Shown here one piece after another: positions 46,521 to 59,390 of a stretch of 64,000 nt of DNA (within the stretch, counting starts at the first letter, position 1; every line of letters starts with the position of its first letter). Under the pieces are notes generated by a model. It ran no database searches and had not been told where the DNA came from. It worked only from the letters and a program-made list of their open reading frames with translations. Origin of the DNA: Typhlomys cinereus (Eukaryota > Chordata > Mammalia > Rodentia > Platacanthomyidae); the NCBI GenBank assembly GCA_023101885.1, contig JALPQD010000006.1, positions 11,463,085 to 11,527,084 of the forward strand. The letters are read 5' to 3'. The position numbers and the translations under genes were made by a program.

Positions 46521-46814
46521 ACACCAGAGAAACCCATAACACAATGAAAACACACCTTCCAATGAAGAAGAAACTCTGGTTTCTCTTACAGATTTTATAA
46601 ATCTTTCGTCTTTTATCAATGAAGTTAAGCACTCACTAGCAAAACTTGTAGCAGTCTTGAGTAATTTCTATGTTTTTTAGGTGAAGCCGCAGAATAGGGC
46701 ATACAGTCAGGCCTGGAAGACCTTGTGAAAAACCTCACAAAACTCAGGATACAAATTAAACAAGTTGCCCAAAAGGAAGGCTGGAAACTCCCTGGTCAAT
46801 GCCAATCTAAACTA

Positions 46815-47010
46815 ACCATTGGGCCAGAAAAATGATTCATGATAAAGACACTTCCCCTACCTACAGCCTTAGGATCTGAATCCACATAAGGTGAAAAGAG
46901 AAAAGCAATTCCACAGAGTTCACATAAACATCCTGCTATACACACATGCGTGCGCTCATGCATGTGCGCACACACACACACACACACAATAAAAAAAGTT
47001 TAAAAGAAAC
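46815..47010 (+). repeat. B2-like SINE
   Basis: The tRNA-type head (GGGCCAGAAAAATGATTC, CTTAGGATCTGAATCCACA) is present, with a CA-rich end at 46940-46988. Confidence 0.65.
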
Positions 47011-47469
47011 AACAACAGTTATTATTGGCACAGAGACACTCTAAGTATCTGAAGCTGACCTATGGCTCATCATAATTCTAGAACACACATCCCTAATGAG
47101 GCATGCAATTATATATAAGACTACACTTAGCAGGCAATATGCTTAAAAAAATTGGCACTGGGCAAATGAGTCAAAAGTCCCACAATAAGATAAAAGTCCC
47201 CACTCTGGACTGATGAGCCTTTGAAAAGCTAAACTTTCTTCTCCAGCTTGCTTCTTTTGAAGGATATCTTTCCCAAATGAAGTGCTTTTGCTCCAAATGT
47301 GTGGCCTTGCTCAGTTTTGTGTTTGAGAACACAAAAACCCAGAACCCTTCTGGCAATGCCTAGCTCGGACTAATGGGAGGAAGAAGAGAGAAGGGAACTG
47401 TAGAGCTTGGAGACCCTAGAGAGCAGCACTACTAACTAATGGGAATAATTTCATTTCTATTGCATAGCT

Positions 47470-47790
47470 AGCAGTTAGAAATGTTCTGGCCTGTGGGAAC
47501 CGTGCCCACCACCCCTCTAGTCTTTACCTTACTAGCCCTGGGACACTCATTAACAATGCAAGACTGAAAGATTGTGACTCCACCCATCACCTTTCTCTTC
47601 CTGCTGCTCTCTCATCATGAGTAGCTCTGCAATGGCTCTGTCTTCTCCTAGCCATGTGCTCATGGAGATTAGTTCTGCATTGCAACTAAGCCCTACCCTG
47701 AGGTGAAGCATAAGCTCAAGTGGGTTGGGCCTCAACTGGAGCTCAAATGAACTCCTATTTCTTAAGTCTCTTCCTTGTGTCAGTTCTCTT
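47470..47790 (+). mobile_element. LTR-derived block
   Basis: The head TTCTGGCCTGTGGGAACCG is shared with 44305. The later part GAGATTAGTTCTGCATTGCA is shared with 46137. The block therefore links the two other LTR pieces as parts of one family. Confidence 0.5.
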
Positions 47791-47934
47791 TATTCAGGGA
47801 CTTCCATGTGACTTCATTCCCTCTCTCCAATGACCTATGAGCATTTTCAAGTGTAAGTTTTGGTGATACTGTTCTAAAATGTCTTTAAGTTCTGAGTAAT
47901 TTTTCCCAAGGTTTTCAATGGAGTATCTTGAATT

Positions 47935-48095
47935 TTTAAAAAATATTTTATGAGAGAAAGAGAGAGATGTCATAGTGCAAAGGTATAGGTAAGAGGTTAC
48001 TTATCTCTTTCCACTATATGGGTTATAGGGGATTAAAGTCAAGAATCCAGGTTTGAGAGCAGGAACTTACCCACTGAGCTGTCTTGTAAGATATA
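47935..48095 (-). repeat. tRNA-derived SINE (B2/B4-like)
   Basis: In antisense order it has AAAATATTTTATGAGAGAAA with a GA-rich stretch, CTTTCCACTATATGGGT, and ACTTACCCACTGAGCTGTC at the head. Confidence 0.65.
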
Positions 48096-48151
48096 AATGT
48101 AAGATATTTACCTCAAAACACGCACCACTCCGTGGACTAGATGAAAGTTTT

Positions 48152-48435
48152 AAAATATTTTATTTATTTATTTTATGTGTGCATGTGCCTGTGTGTGTAT
48201 GTATCATAGGGCACTGTATGTCCCTGTGGAGGACCAACGGTGACTTTGGGAATCATCCTGGATTGCTTCTACTTCCTTCTTCCTTTACTCTGGGATTGCC
48301 CAGACTCTGCCCACCAGGGCCTAAAGTGCAGGCTGCCTCCACTTCTGCCTGACATTTTACATGGGATGTGGGGTCCAAACTTAGGCCTTTCTACTTGGGA
48401 GACAGAGTTTTAACCCCTGAACCATCTCTCCAGCT
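48152..48435 (-). repeat. DIP-like SINE
   Basis: The head on the - strand is AGCTGGAGAGATGGTTCAGG, and the tail is the TG-rich 48178-48205 plus TTTATTTATTTTATG. The duplication CTAGATGAAAGTTTT/CTAGATGGAAGTTTT (48137-48151, 48436-48450) has one mismatch. The (TG)n block is short, so this is an older copy. Confidence 0.82.
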
Positions 48436-48450
48436 CTAGATGGAAGTTTT

Positions 48451-50360
48451 TAATGGAGTTCCAGGACTGCCAGGTCAATGGTAGGAAGAGGGAGAGAAGA
48501 AAGAGAAAAAAGAAAAAGGGAGTTGGAAGAAGTTTTATACCCTCGGGGTTGGTGGGTGGGTGGGCTGAGGAGGCAGGGTCTGGAGGTGATTTCCAGGAGC
48601 TTTGATCAGTCTAGGGAGTGTGGCAGGAAGCAGTCCTTGACCTTGACCCCGCTAGCACTAAGGGTCAGGCAAGCATCCGGCAGGCAATGATCATCAGGCA
48701 GAAGCTTTGTCCTGAGTATGGGGGGATGGAGGAGTGGGATTCCTATCACCACTGGCATGAAATTTTTAGGAACTTTTTTTATGCCTACCACACTTGGGAT
48801 TGAGATTCTTCAATGAAAAATGAGGAATTACAACAAAGAGAAAAAGAAAAGGTTGTTGGCCATCTCTAAGTAGGGTACTTCTGGAACTCCTCAGCTTGGC
48901 CTCTGTGAGCACTCCTAGGCTAGCCCCTAGATCCCTGTGGCTCATACTCATTTCCTCCTCTGACCCACGCTTTAACCTTTAAGAGAATTTTCCATTTAAA
49001 CACCTTGACTCTTAGCGCTACTCCCCTTTTCTCCCACCCCACTAAAGATTCTGCCTTTGGTTTATTTGCCTCACACTCTTCTGGCTTGCATGATCAGACT
49101 GGGTATTTGCTTTCAGAACTCAGTTAAAAGTCCTAAGCTTAGTCATAAGAAAAGAAATTGAGACATAGGGAATGTTGCAAGAAAACTAAGGAAACTGGGA
49201 AGAAAGGTTATCCTAAGCAGAACAAGAGCTCTGGTATGAATGTGTGTTTGTGGAAAGAGCCTCTCCCACTGTGTGTTAGCAAGGCTGATGGCCCGAAGGG
49301 TACTGTTTTGCAAGTTCTGTTCAGCAGGATCACTGCATATATTATGACTGTGCTTGAGGCTCTTGTATCATAGGAAATAGAGGGCTCCATGCTCACTGGT
49401 GAAAAGGAAGGAAACTGGAGAGGTAGAATTCTGGAAGTTGTTAGTGAGGGGAAACCACTGCCAGAGGCCCTTGAGAACACAAGAGTGAACTTCTTTGTGG
49501 TCTGTCCTCTTGATATTGTACCCCCAGGAAGAATGACTGCAGATGTTTCCTCTGCAAAACACTAAACACAGTAGAATAACAGCTATTCTGCCTTGCAACG
49601 GGAAGACCACCTTGCATTATGACACCACCACCATCAAACAATCTCCCTCAAGTTAGTTGTCACCTTATATCTTGGCTGCCAATTTCTCAAAGGTGGGGAG
49701 ATGTAGTAATATTCATTTTATACTGCTAAGTAAAATATAAGAGGACAGTGCCTGAATATAAAATTCAAACCTTAAAGTACCCTACTTACTTGAAGCTATG
49801 TTACTACTTTAAAAAAAAAATCTGGTCCCTCACCTACCTATTCAAAAATTTTAGCTCTTCCCATTCATGATCACACTACTCTGGATGTGAGAAGTACAAA
49901 GATGAGAAGTACAATGACCAAATAATCCCAACACAGTAGCCAATAACTGAATAACAGATGCATTTTCAAAGAAAGCAGGTACTGGAGGGGGTTGGAGAAG
50001 GCTCTGAAGATATGCTGATGGAATGCCTGCAAGATGCCAGTGGCAATTCCAAGGTTAAGTTTTATTTTGTTAAACCAAAACTAAGTTTCTATAATAAAGT
50101 TTCTCAACATGAGAATTTTTAGGTTAAGTTTTTCCTATATTCCTTACATCCACAACAATAACCCACACAGGGAAAATTAGTTCAGATTGAAAGCATGATT
50201 CACCATCATCCTCATCTGCTCAATTGAAGACCATTTCAAAATAAGCATTATATTGAGGAAAATGTGGTTATAATTATAAAAGAAAAATATTAGAACCAGG
50301 CATTGTCTGTTGCCATGAGAGCAATGTAACAATGCCTCTTGTTGCATTTGTGACAGATTA
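48451..50360. other. intergenic, no gene seen
   Basis: No exon or clear repeat is recognised. Short open frames at 48478-48690 and 49158-49480 lack family features. Confidence 0.5.
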
Positions 50361-50375
50361 CCAATGTAACATTTT

Positions 50376-50407
50376 TTTAAAAATTTATTCAATTGTGCAC
50401 GCGATGG

Positions 50408-50458
<51 letters not shown>

Positions 50459-50667
50459 CCACGGGCGAATTCGGGAACCATCATGGACGCCTCCACCTCC
50501 TCCTTGTTTATTCTGCCCTGAGATTCACAGGCTCCGTCTTACCAGGACCAGAAATGCAGGCCACCCCCGCTTCTGCCCGGCATCTATATGTGGGGTCTAG
50601 GATCCGAACTCAAAACCTTCTGCCTGCAAGGCAGAGGCTTAACCCCTGAGCCACCTCTCCAGCCCCA
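50376..50667 (-). repeat. DIP-like SINE
   Basis: The head on the - strand is GGGGCTGGAGAGGTGGCTCA. The (TG)n block is 50410-50457, and the end is CACAATTGAATAAATTTTTA. The duplication CCAATGTAACATTTT/CCAGTGTAACATTTT lies at 50361-50375 and 50668-50682. Confidence 0.9.
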
Positions 50668-50804
50668 CCAGTGTAACATTTTGACTATCAGATCTTTAAA
50701 AATTATGTTAGGACAGATAATGAAAGGTTTTGAAGATTTTTTAGAAAGATTTCTGTTCCCATACTTTTATTTAAAAATTTTCTGACTTACAAAAATCCTT
50801 GTAG

Positions 50805-50997
50805 TTATTTTAAAACTTTATTTTTAAATTTAGTCACATATGTGTATGTGTGTGTATACATACACATAAAGCATATGGGGAGATCAGAGGACCTACAGAA
50901 GTTGGTGCTCTTCATCTTGTGGGTTCTGGGGCTCAAACTCAGGGGTTCTGGGTTGGCAGCAAGTATCTTTACCCACTGAACCTTCTTGCAAGCTCCA
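50805..50997 (-). repeat. tRNA-derived SINE (B2/B4-like)
   Basis: Antisense order: TTTATTTTTAAATTTAGTCA, a TG-rich patch, GGGGCTCAAACTCAGGGG, then CTTTACCCACTGAACC at the head. Confidence 0.65.
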
Positions 50998-51489
50998 ATG
51001 TAGTTATTTTCATGAAGCAAATGAAAATTACATAGATTTTTACAGTCATCTGTGCCATAATCTTTAAGGCTCCCTTTCTATCACTTCTTTTCCTTAGCAA
51101 AAGGAATAGAAATAATAATAATAATAATAGTAATAATAAATAGCAATAACAATACATCTTTAGCCCAAACTTTCCTACCTTATTATTATACTTAATACTT
51201 GGACTTTCTAATCCCACCTAACAAAGTCCCTGGCTTTATGAACAGTTATATCAACAGCTTACAGAGACAATTCCTGTGAGGATGTCATCACAGCAGGTCA
51301 CTGTGATGTGGTAGGAGACTCTGCAGTCAAAAGTACAGTTAGCTTTATATCCTGATAGGTTTCCTCCTAGAGCCTTTACTCTCCCAATGAACTGGAAAGT
51401 GTCAGTATCAGTGTCTAGCATCCATTTCTTTAAATTGAAGAAGCATGTTTTCTGGTTCTTAGAAGGTCACCCTGGTACATTCAGGGCTT
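50998..51489. other. intergenic, no gene seen
   Basis: It holds an (ATA)n-type run at 51111-51140 and nothing else that I can assign. Confidence 0.5.
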
Positions 51490-52200
51490 GGCCCTGAGTT
51501 TTGTGGCGTCAGTGTCGACCTCTTACCCATGACCTTTAAGTTCCATGGACTGGCCTGTTCCAGGAAAGCCCACTGCCCTCTTGGGCATTATATAGCAATA
51601 CCATCCCCTCTTCCAATGCCGTGTCCACTTGTGGACTGGCAGATTGGGAGGCCCAGAGACATCTCCACTCTTTCATCAAGATGAATCAACCTCCTTGGTT
51701 GGCCACCGATTTTCTGGGCCCAGCTTGTGATGTACCAACAGGCTGCATCCTCATCCACGGCCAACACTCAAGCCCTCCCTAACACCCAAGGCCTCCTTCA
51801 CGGTGGGCTACTAGTCACGTAGTGACCCTTTCCTCCTGGATAAAACAGCTCCATTTCATCTAGAGGTATCGCCGGACATGAAAGACACGCTCTTCTCTCC
51901 TTCTGAAATCGTGCCCCCGGGGTTCTTTGTCCTCGGGTATGTGTTCCCACTGGCAGACAGGCTTCGGCTCCCTGGCATGTTCTTCAGATAACTGGACCTA
52001 TTCTCTCGTAGCATGAAGACCCAAGTGTCTGCTTCCTAGCTCACACCCCTAATGCCTCCCTGGTTATGCTGTGTATAAGCTGAGAGAAAAATGACATCCC
52101 TCTGCTGTTTTGTCTGGTTCTGCAATAAATCTCTTGTGTGCACTCGACCTGTGGTCTTTGCTTCTGTGGGACATTGAAGGGGTTCCCCAAACAAGCCCCT
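51490..52200 (+). mobile_element. putative ERV LTR, single copy in this window
   Basis: This stretch is more GC-rich than its surroundings and has several CpGs. A GTGTATAAGCTGAG block near 52070 is followed by TGCAATAAATCTCTTGTGTG at 52121 and then GACCTGTGGTCTTTGCTTC. That TATA, poly(A) and GT-rich order is typical of an ERV LTR U3-R-U5. The ends are not clear, and no open frame is attached. Confidence 0.45.
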
Positions 52201-52945
52201 TCATTCACTCAATCATTTTGTGATTTCCTACCAGCAAGGAGGAAATGATAGAAATGGAAACTGTACTTTTGCCCTTCCTCTCTAACCCTTTCCTTAATCT
52301 TTTTACCACCTACTCCTTTCACATAATAGTCTAAGAAATGAAGGCATCTTGGAGGCCTTCTTCATGTAAACTAAGTGCAGAACTGTAATGTGCTGTTCTG
52401 AAATGAAAATGCTGAAGTTGTCTTGGGAAATCCACATCTTGTGACTGACTCTCTTGACTCGACATGGCCCTCAGGATAAAAAGGCTCTTTGCAAAACTAT
52501 GATTTCTCATCTGTAGTTTTACCTTTGTGTTCCATTAAAAAAATCTCTTTACATCTTAGAGGACCTCAAGATGGACATTTGTGATGGAAAAACCTTCCTG
52601 ATTTTCCTCAGAGTGGGCCTGGAATAAATTTATTTTCTTCCACTAATTTCTGTCTTCCAGGATTTCCTGCTCAGCTTTGGCAGTACGAAGCTTAGATTCG
52701 GGTATATAATAGTGGATATTTGCATTCAGAGGGCTCCTCAATGGTTTCAGGTATCTGTGTCCCTCAAGAAAGAACTAAGCAGAAACACAGCTGCAACAGA
52801 AGCAGAGATAGTTTAGTAAGAACAGTATTGAGGAAGTGGGCCAAAGCAAAGAGACAGTTCAGTATTTCTAACGGACCCTATACTAATTATTTTTCTAGTT
52901 GTTATATGTTATGTAGCTAAAGAGAGGAATATTTTGTTTGAGCTC

Positions 52946-53341
52946 TGTCATAGTTAGACACAGATGTCAACTTGACAATTGAGGGTTTTAGCTCTGGGCA
53001 CATTTGTGGAGAATTAGTGGTTGGGTTAAGCCCAGAGCAAACCTGCAGGATATTGTCTGGCTGATGGGGAAGGCCCAGATGGGTGGGATTAGGACCTGGA
53101 ATAAAATACAGAGAGTTGGTTGAGAGAGTTGGCATCCTTGTATACACTCGGCCAGACATGCTGGTCTGGCAAGTAAGGATCATCCCTCTTTCAGCCTTTA
53201 CATAGAGATGGTGTGGCCAGTTCCCTCGGCCCTGGTGTTGGTGCATGCTCTCCTGTCAAGCTGGACTACAGACTGCAACTAGACTATTGTAAGAAAATAA
53301 ACCCCTTGTTCCCTTAAGCCATTTGATTTATCAGCAACCAT
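52946..53341 (+). mobile_element. MaLR-type LTR, first of an inverted pair
   Basis: It begins TGTCATAGTTAGACACAG and carries GATGTCAACTTGACAATTGA, GAGAATTAGTGGTTGGGTTA and GAAAATAAACCCCTTGTTCC. The same sequence appears in reverse complement at 56748-57145. Confidence 0.8.
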
Positions 53342-56300
53342 GTAGGTGAACTGCAACAAGCTCATATGGTTCTAGCATATGGTCCATAATGGCAGGGTAG
53401 TCAAGGTGTTAGGAGTTTGAAACGGCTGGTCATTTTTCATCCACAAACACAAAGCAGAGAGTGATGAATGCTTATTCTCAGATCACTTCTTTCACACAGT
53501 CCAGGGAATGGTGCCACGAGCTATAGATGTGTCATCCTACCTCAGTTAACTTAGTCAAGATAATTCTCATACTCAGCTGCCCATCCCTAGGTGACTTTAT
53601 ATTTTAGTAAATTGTCAATTGAGATTAACCATGATAACCCCACTGTACACAAACCTAAAGGTTTTATGTCACATAACATGAGGCTTGGGACTCACTTGCA
53701 TAGTGTAGCCTCTTTCACACATGTTCTGTCCCATGTCCACATTCAGCTTCAGGCATCATATGTCTCGCTAGTTTCTTAAATTTTCACTTGAGGGTGTTCT
53801 TGTTTCAAACTGAAGTTCACAGAAAAGAAACTGAATCTAGATTTAACATCCTACAAGGCTGAGTGGACTATTAAAACATCGTGATTGCAAAGAGTCAGAA
53901 TGTTGCAGACCAGTCATCTTGGGCCATTCTCATTCACTTTTACTTTCTCCTGGCTATTAGGTAAATACTTTCTGGAATGAACAAACAGACCTTTCCAACA
54001 ACTCAAAGAGGTTATAAGATAGTATCTGAGACTTGTAGCAGAAACTTTCCTGTTTTGTTTTAATCTGTCTTCCTGTTTCCACCAACGTAGTTTTAAAGCA
54101 TCTTGATTTATGATTTTATTTATTCTATTACTATAAAATCTTCATGAAACTGTTACCACTTTGAAACATGGTATTCAATCTCTGTTCCCAGACCATGATA
54201 ATTCATATTTCCCTCCAAAATAAGCTTTGCCTTCTTCCCTTTGAGGCGAGGCCAACTTTTTTATTTTGCCTGACCGTCTTGTAAGGAACCGCAAGTCACT
54301 TTTGGGTACTCTGGAAAGTTTCTGTGGCCGTACCAGGGATGGTTTTAGTTGGTCTCAGGAATAGGGGTGAGTGGACAGCTTTTCCCTTTGCAAATTTCTG
54401 TTTTCCATATGCTAATTTTGCAGCCTTTGATTAAGTCACTCTCTAGCCCCTTGCCTTATTGTTAGGCAACTAGTTAGATTTAGCAAATTTGAAATTCAAT
54501 TAGGATCGGTTCCCTTCCTCATAGTCAGCAGTTTGAAAATCAAGAACTTTGCTAGCCTAATAAGTCTTTTTTTTTTTTTAATGGAGAACCTGTAACCCTA
54601 ATCAATTGATTTGTAACCCAAATCAATTCCACACAAATGGCAAGAGATAAAGTCAGATAACTTTTTCTTAACTGCTGTAAAAATGTTTCATTCCCTCTCA
54701 GAATGAGACTCTCTCTTCCTTCCTTTTTTCTTTCGCTTTCTTCCAATTTTCTCATTGTGTTTCTGCTCACAGTATCTATTAAAATTTCATAGCAATTCTA
54801 GTCTTGTAAATTTACTTTTGTCCCTCAGGCATGACACCAGTGAGCCTACACTTCTTACCTGAGAACATGCTTGAGTTTCAACACCAGAGTCACCTGTGCC
54901 TACTCCCCTGGGCTGCTCCACAGTAAGGCAAGGACAGGCAAGATGTATCATGCCCTCTTCTATCCCCTCACCTCCACGTTAAGATTTTTTATTGTCTGAG
55001 CACTTTGGTATCCACACTGTTTGTGATTGAAATGATATGGTAGAAAGGAAATTCAGAATTTAAGCCCCAAAATTTTGAGTATGAAAAGTGATACTGAGAA
55101 GATCAGAACTGAGTAGTATAGCAACATCATGCATCTTCTAGTCAGACCTCATTTTAATTCAAGATGTGTAGGATAATGTGATCATAAGTTACCTTCCCAC
55201 CATCATTATTAAATAAGAAAAAACAGCAGAACATAACATCGTTTTCTTTCCTTTCTTCCTTTCTAGCTTCTGATGTGCTTTCTCCATCTCTGAAGTTCAT
55301 TAAAACCCAAGAAAGAAAATGTAGCTCACTAGGTTCAAACATGAGATACTAGCATGGAGTCGAATGGACAATAACTGCTTCTTCCATGGAAGACAATGCG
55401 GAGCTCTATTATGCTTGTGCTCCTTCAATCATACAACATTTATATTCTCATAAATCTACAGTAACCAGAGTAAGGAAGTTTTGGGTGATGCAATACTTTC
55501 TGGAAAACATTAATTGTCACAAAGAGTGATATGGAGCTGTGTAGGAAAACTATGTTTTTGTAATTATTATTGTGATGTCATAGTTTCTCCCCCCTTGCCA
55601 TTTCTTTCAAAAACATTCCTCCTGAACTCAAGAATTTATTGCAAGATTTCCCAGTTACTTTCTTTATGTATGCTGCTTTATATTTATGAGTCTGTGTTGT
55701 GAATACTCTTCAGTGCTATTGTCAGGGAAAAGACCTAAGGAATGGCAAACTCCTTCACAAACAAACTGGATAAGCTCAGTGCAATAGTAAAGCACCTGGG
55801 AAGATGGATGTTTTCTAAGTGACTAGATAGATAATGAAATTTGCCTAACTAAATGATTTTATTTGTGCAATTAGAAATTTGTTTGGATTTTATTAATCAT
55901 GTACCAAAACAGATATGTTGGGAAAGGGTCATCCTCTTCAATACATGGTGTCTGGAAAGCTAGGCATTCATGCAGAGGATTCAAATTAGTTCACATGGAT
56001 ATTGTAAAGGAAAAGTCCCTTGGAATCTAGGCCTCTTCTATTATGTGGAAATCATTACAACACAGAACTTGCCTGAGGCAGGATGAGCTCTTTGTTTTGG
56101 TTGTCTCACAGATGTCTCCTTAAACTAGTGTAGTACAAACAGGTTGGTGGCAACAATCTATGACAATGTCCTCTGTCAGCTGTTGGGGGAGAGACAAGAC
56201 ACAGTTCTAGGTTGTCACATGCAGCTATCAGAAATCTTTTAAGGGACTTCAAGGAAAACTGGGATTTATGTTTTAGTTGAAGTCAAGAATTTTAAAGAGT

Positions 56301-56747
56301 AGCTAGTGATAGATACAAGAAAGACTTGACTTGAGCTTTATTAGGAGCAAAAACCTTGTAGCCATGGGAAATTGGCCTTGAGGTGAGAGAACATCAAGTG
56401 GAGAAGGCAGCTTCAAGTGTGAGAACAGGAAAGCCAGTCAGCAGGTACACTATGACAGAGGTGGAGCTGAAGCATACAGAGAAGACTCTCCAAACCTTAG
56501 AATCCACAGTTTCCCCACCCCACCCCTATCCCTGGAAGAAAGAGGGCTTCAGACTATATGTTTCCAAAGTGTAATGGGATGTTTCATATCATGTGACAGC
56601 TATCTAGTTTGAGGATAAGCAGAGTTGTTTACTCAAAGTGGCAGAAGAACATTTGTTTATGGGAGGCTGCTCCCTGTATAAGAGATGGAGACCAGAGTCG
56701 CAGGGGACATGTAGCTATGTAGCAGTTAGCCTGCATGGTTGCTAATA
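53342..56747. other. intergenic between the inverted LTRs
   Basis: About 3.4 kb with no recognised gene. A T-run lies at 54567-54579. No internal retroviral-type frame is seen, so the two LTRs do not look like the ends of one element. Confidence 0.55.
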
Positions 56748-57145
56748 AATCACTATCAAATGGTTTAAGGGAACAAGGGGTTTATTTTCTCTTACAATTA
56801 CTGGTTACAGTTTTTAGTCCAGCTTGATGGGAGAGCACGCACCAACACCAGGGTGGAGGGAAATGGCCACACCATCACCACGTAATGACTAAGAGAGGGA
56901 CAATCATTACTTGCCAGACCAGCATGTCTGGCCGAGTGAACACAAGGATGCCAACTCTCCCAACCCAACTCTTTGTACTTTATTCCATGGCCTAATCCCA
57001 CCCACCATGGGCCTTTCCCATCAGCCAGACAATATCCTGCAGGTTTGCTCTGGGCTTAATTAACCCAACCACTAATTCTCCACAAATATGCCCAGAGTTC
57101 AAACCCTCAACTGTCAAGTTGACACCTGTGCCTAATTGCTGCTAC
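56748..57145 (-). mobile_element. MaLR-type LTR, second of an inverted pair
   Basis: The reverse complement of the 52946 copy: GGAACAAGGGGTTTATTTTC, CCAGACCAGCATGTCTGGCC, ATATCCTGCAGGTTTGCTCT and CTCAACTGTCAAGTTGACAC appear in mirrored order, and it ends GCTGCTACA. Confidence 0.8.
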
Positions 57146-57984
57146 ATCTTTGCTCCAGGCATCAGAGGGGAGAGAGTATGTTGACTTTCTTTATCCTGTC
57201 ACAGAGAGTGCTGACCAGTACTTTGATCACAAAAGGGGTGGCCAAGATGTCTGGATTTAGAGTAGCAGACCTTTGATCTAGCAGCCAGTATAAAACAGAG
57301 TTGGAGATTTTATTAAATTTATTTTAATATAGTCTTGAGCATGAGAGTCAGTAGAGAAAGAGGTACTAAGAAAGAAAGTGAGGAAGTAGATATGTGTTTC
57401 TGAAGGGAGAGAAGGGGAAAGTAAGACATTCCCAAACATTGGTGTGGGCTCATCAAGAGAGAGTCACAATTAATTGTCTTACCATTAATCATATATATAA
57501 AGGCTGCGTCTCTGGAGATCTCCACACAATTTTCAAGCAACCCTACTGATCAGAGTCTCTTTTCCTCAGAAAATGTTAGTGCTTTTACCACCTTTGGGGA
57601 TGAAGGAATATTGTGGATCTGTAGACCTTTATCCTTTGCTTACTTCCTGAGTCCTATGAGCCTCCTCCATTTTCTATGATGGAATATTTCAATTTGGAGA
57701 AAATCACTATGCAACACCTAGGAATGCTGGGAAAAGTAATAGGTAAGCCAGTGATAGTATATACTTCTGACAGTTTGTCAGACTACTTTTGCAGGAGATA
57801 GTGAAGCCCAATGATGGGCAGACCTAACCGGATTGCATAGTTATGTATATTTCCTGCCTTCTATTTTAACCAGAATCTCATGTCAAACCTAGAAGATGAA
57901 TTTGTACCTTTTTGTTCCTCTTCTCAATGCCACACCATTGAGTTTTATTTTACAAAATTACTTGTCCAATGAATAGGTCTATTG
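57146..57984. other. intergenic, no gene seen
   Basis: No exon or clear repeat is recognised. Confidence 0.5.
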
Positions 57985-59390
57985 AAGATGAGTGATGCAC
58001 CCAGGCTTGTTAGGGCTGCCAGGACCCTAACAACTCATATCAAAAAACAAATTCAGAATGGATCGTAGACCTTAATGTAAGACCCAAATCTTCGAAATGA
58101 CTAAAGGAAAACATGGGCAAAACACTTGAAAATATTGGCACAAGCAATGATTTCCTGGACAGGACTCTAAAATCATAGGAGGCAAAGCAAGATTGACAAA
58201 AGAGATTACATCAAATTAAAACTCTTCTGCACAGCAAAGAAACAACCAACAGAATGAAGAGACAAATTACAGAATAGGACAACAAAAATATTTTCCAGCT
58301 ATTTGACAGGATAACATCCAGAATACCTTGTTGCCTATTTGACATATTAACAGCTAGAATACCTTGTTGCCTTAAACATAAAATCAAATGAATACATTTA
58401 AAGCCTCAAAATTAACAAAATCAAAGTAATCCAATTAAAAAATGGACAAAAATCTGAATAGACACCTCTTGAAATAGGAAATACAAGTGCCTTTAATGAA
58501 TTTATGAATAATGCTCAATATCATTACTTACTTCATGAGTAAAATGCAGATCACAATTTTACTGTGGCATGTCAGTTGAAATAATAAAAACAGGCAAGAT
58601 AGGGAAGAAAGGAACTTGCTTTTGGTGGGAAAGTAATTACAGCAGCCACTATTGTGATTTGAATGTGAGTGGTCTCTCACTTGGTCCCTAGCTGGTGACA
58701 CTATTTGGGAAGATTGTGAAACCTTTAGAAAATGGGGATTTGCTGGAGGAAGTGGGGGCACATTGGGAACAGACATTAATTTTGTATAGACTGACCCTAT
58801 TTCCTATTCATTCTCTGTTTCCTGAGTGCAGATGCCATTTGACCAGTTGACCTCAAGCTCCTGCCATTATACTTTCCCTAACATGAAGCAATGTATCCCC
58901 TCAAGCTGTAAGTCAGAATAAACCGTGCCTTCATGTAATTTAATTTTGAATTTAAAAGAAGTTTCCACACTCTTTTCTACAGTGGCCATATTATATTTTC
59001 TCACTGTGATAAAATGCCTTACAACAATCAATTTAAAGCACTGTTCATAAAGGCCAAGATATGGGGCCAGCTTAGGTGTTCATGAATGGATGAATGAAGA
59101 AAATATAATATGTATACAATAAAGAGTATTATTAAATCCTAAACAAGAATGGAATCCTGATGTTTGTAGAAAGGTGGCTGGAATCAGAAGATATGTTAAA
59201 CAAATTAAGTCAAACACAGACTATCAAGGGTTTAGGTTTTCTCTTGTGGGAAAAATTAAAAAATTAAGACCTGAAACTAGAAGCAGAACTATTAGGGATC
59301 AGGAAGGGAACTCAGGGAGGATAAATATAATATTAATCATTATAATACAAAAATCCTACAGTGACATGGTAGGAAAATGATAAAAACAGA
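57985..59390 (+). mobile_element. old, degenerate L1 (ORF2 3' part and 3' end), interrupted
   Basis: Conceptual fragments with stops, such as VDLNVRPKS and GTSNDFLDRT and LLHSKETTNRMKRQITE, match the C-terminal third of L1 ORF2. The piece at 59050-59390 (CCAAGATATGGGGCCAGC, GAATGGATGAATGAAGAAAA) matches the very end of ORF2. A near-duplicate of about 36-40 bases (AGAATACCTTGTTGCC at its end) occurs twice at 58300-58372. An LTR is inserted near 58653. Confidence 0.75.
58653..58960 (+). mobile_element. MaLR-type LTR inside old L1 sequence
   Basis: It begins TGTGATTTGAATGTGAGTGG and has TTGGTCCCTAGCTGGTGAC, TTTGCTGGAGGAAGTGGGGG and CAGAATAAACCGTGCCTTC in the usual MaLR order. The 3' limit is approximate. 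Confidence 0.75.
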
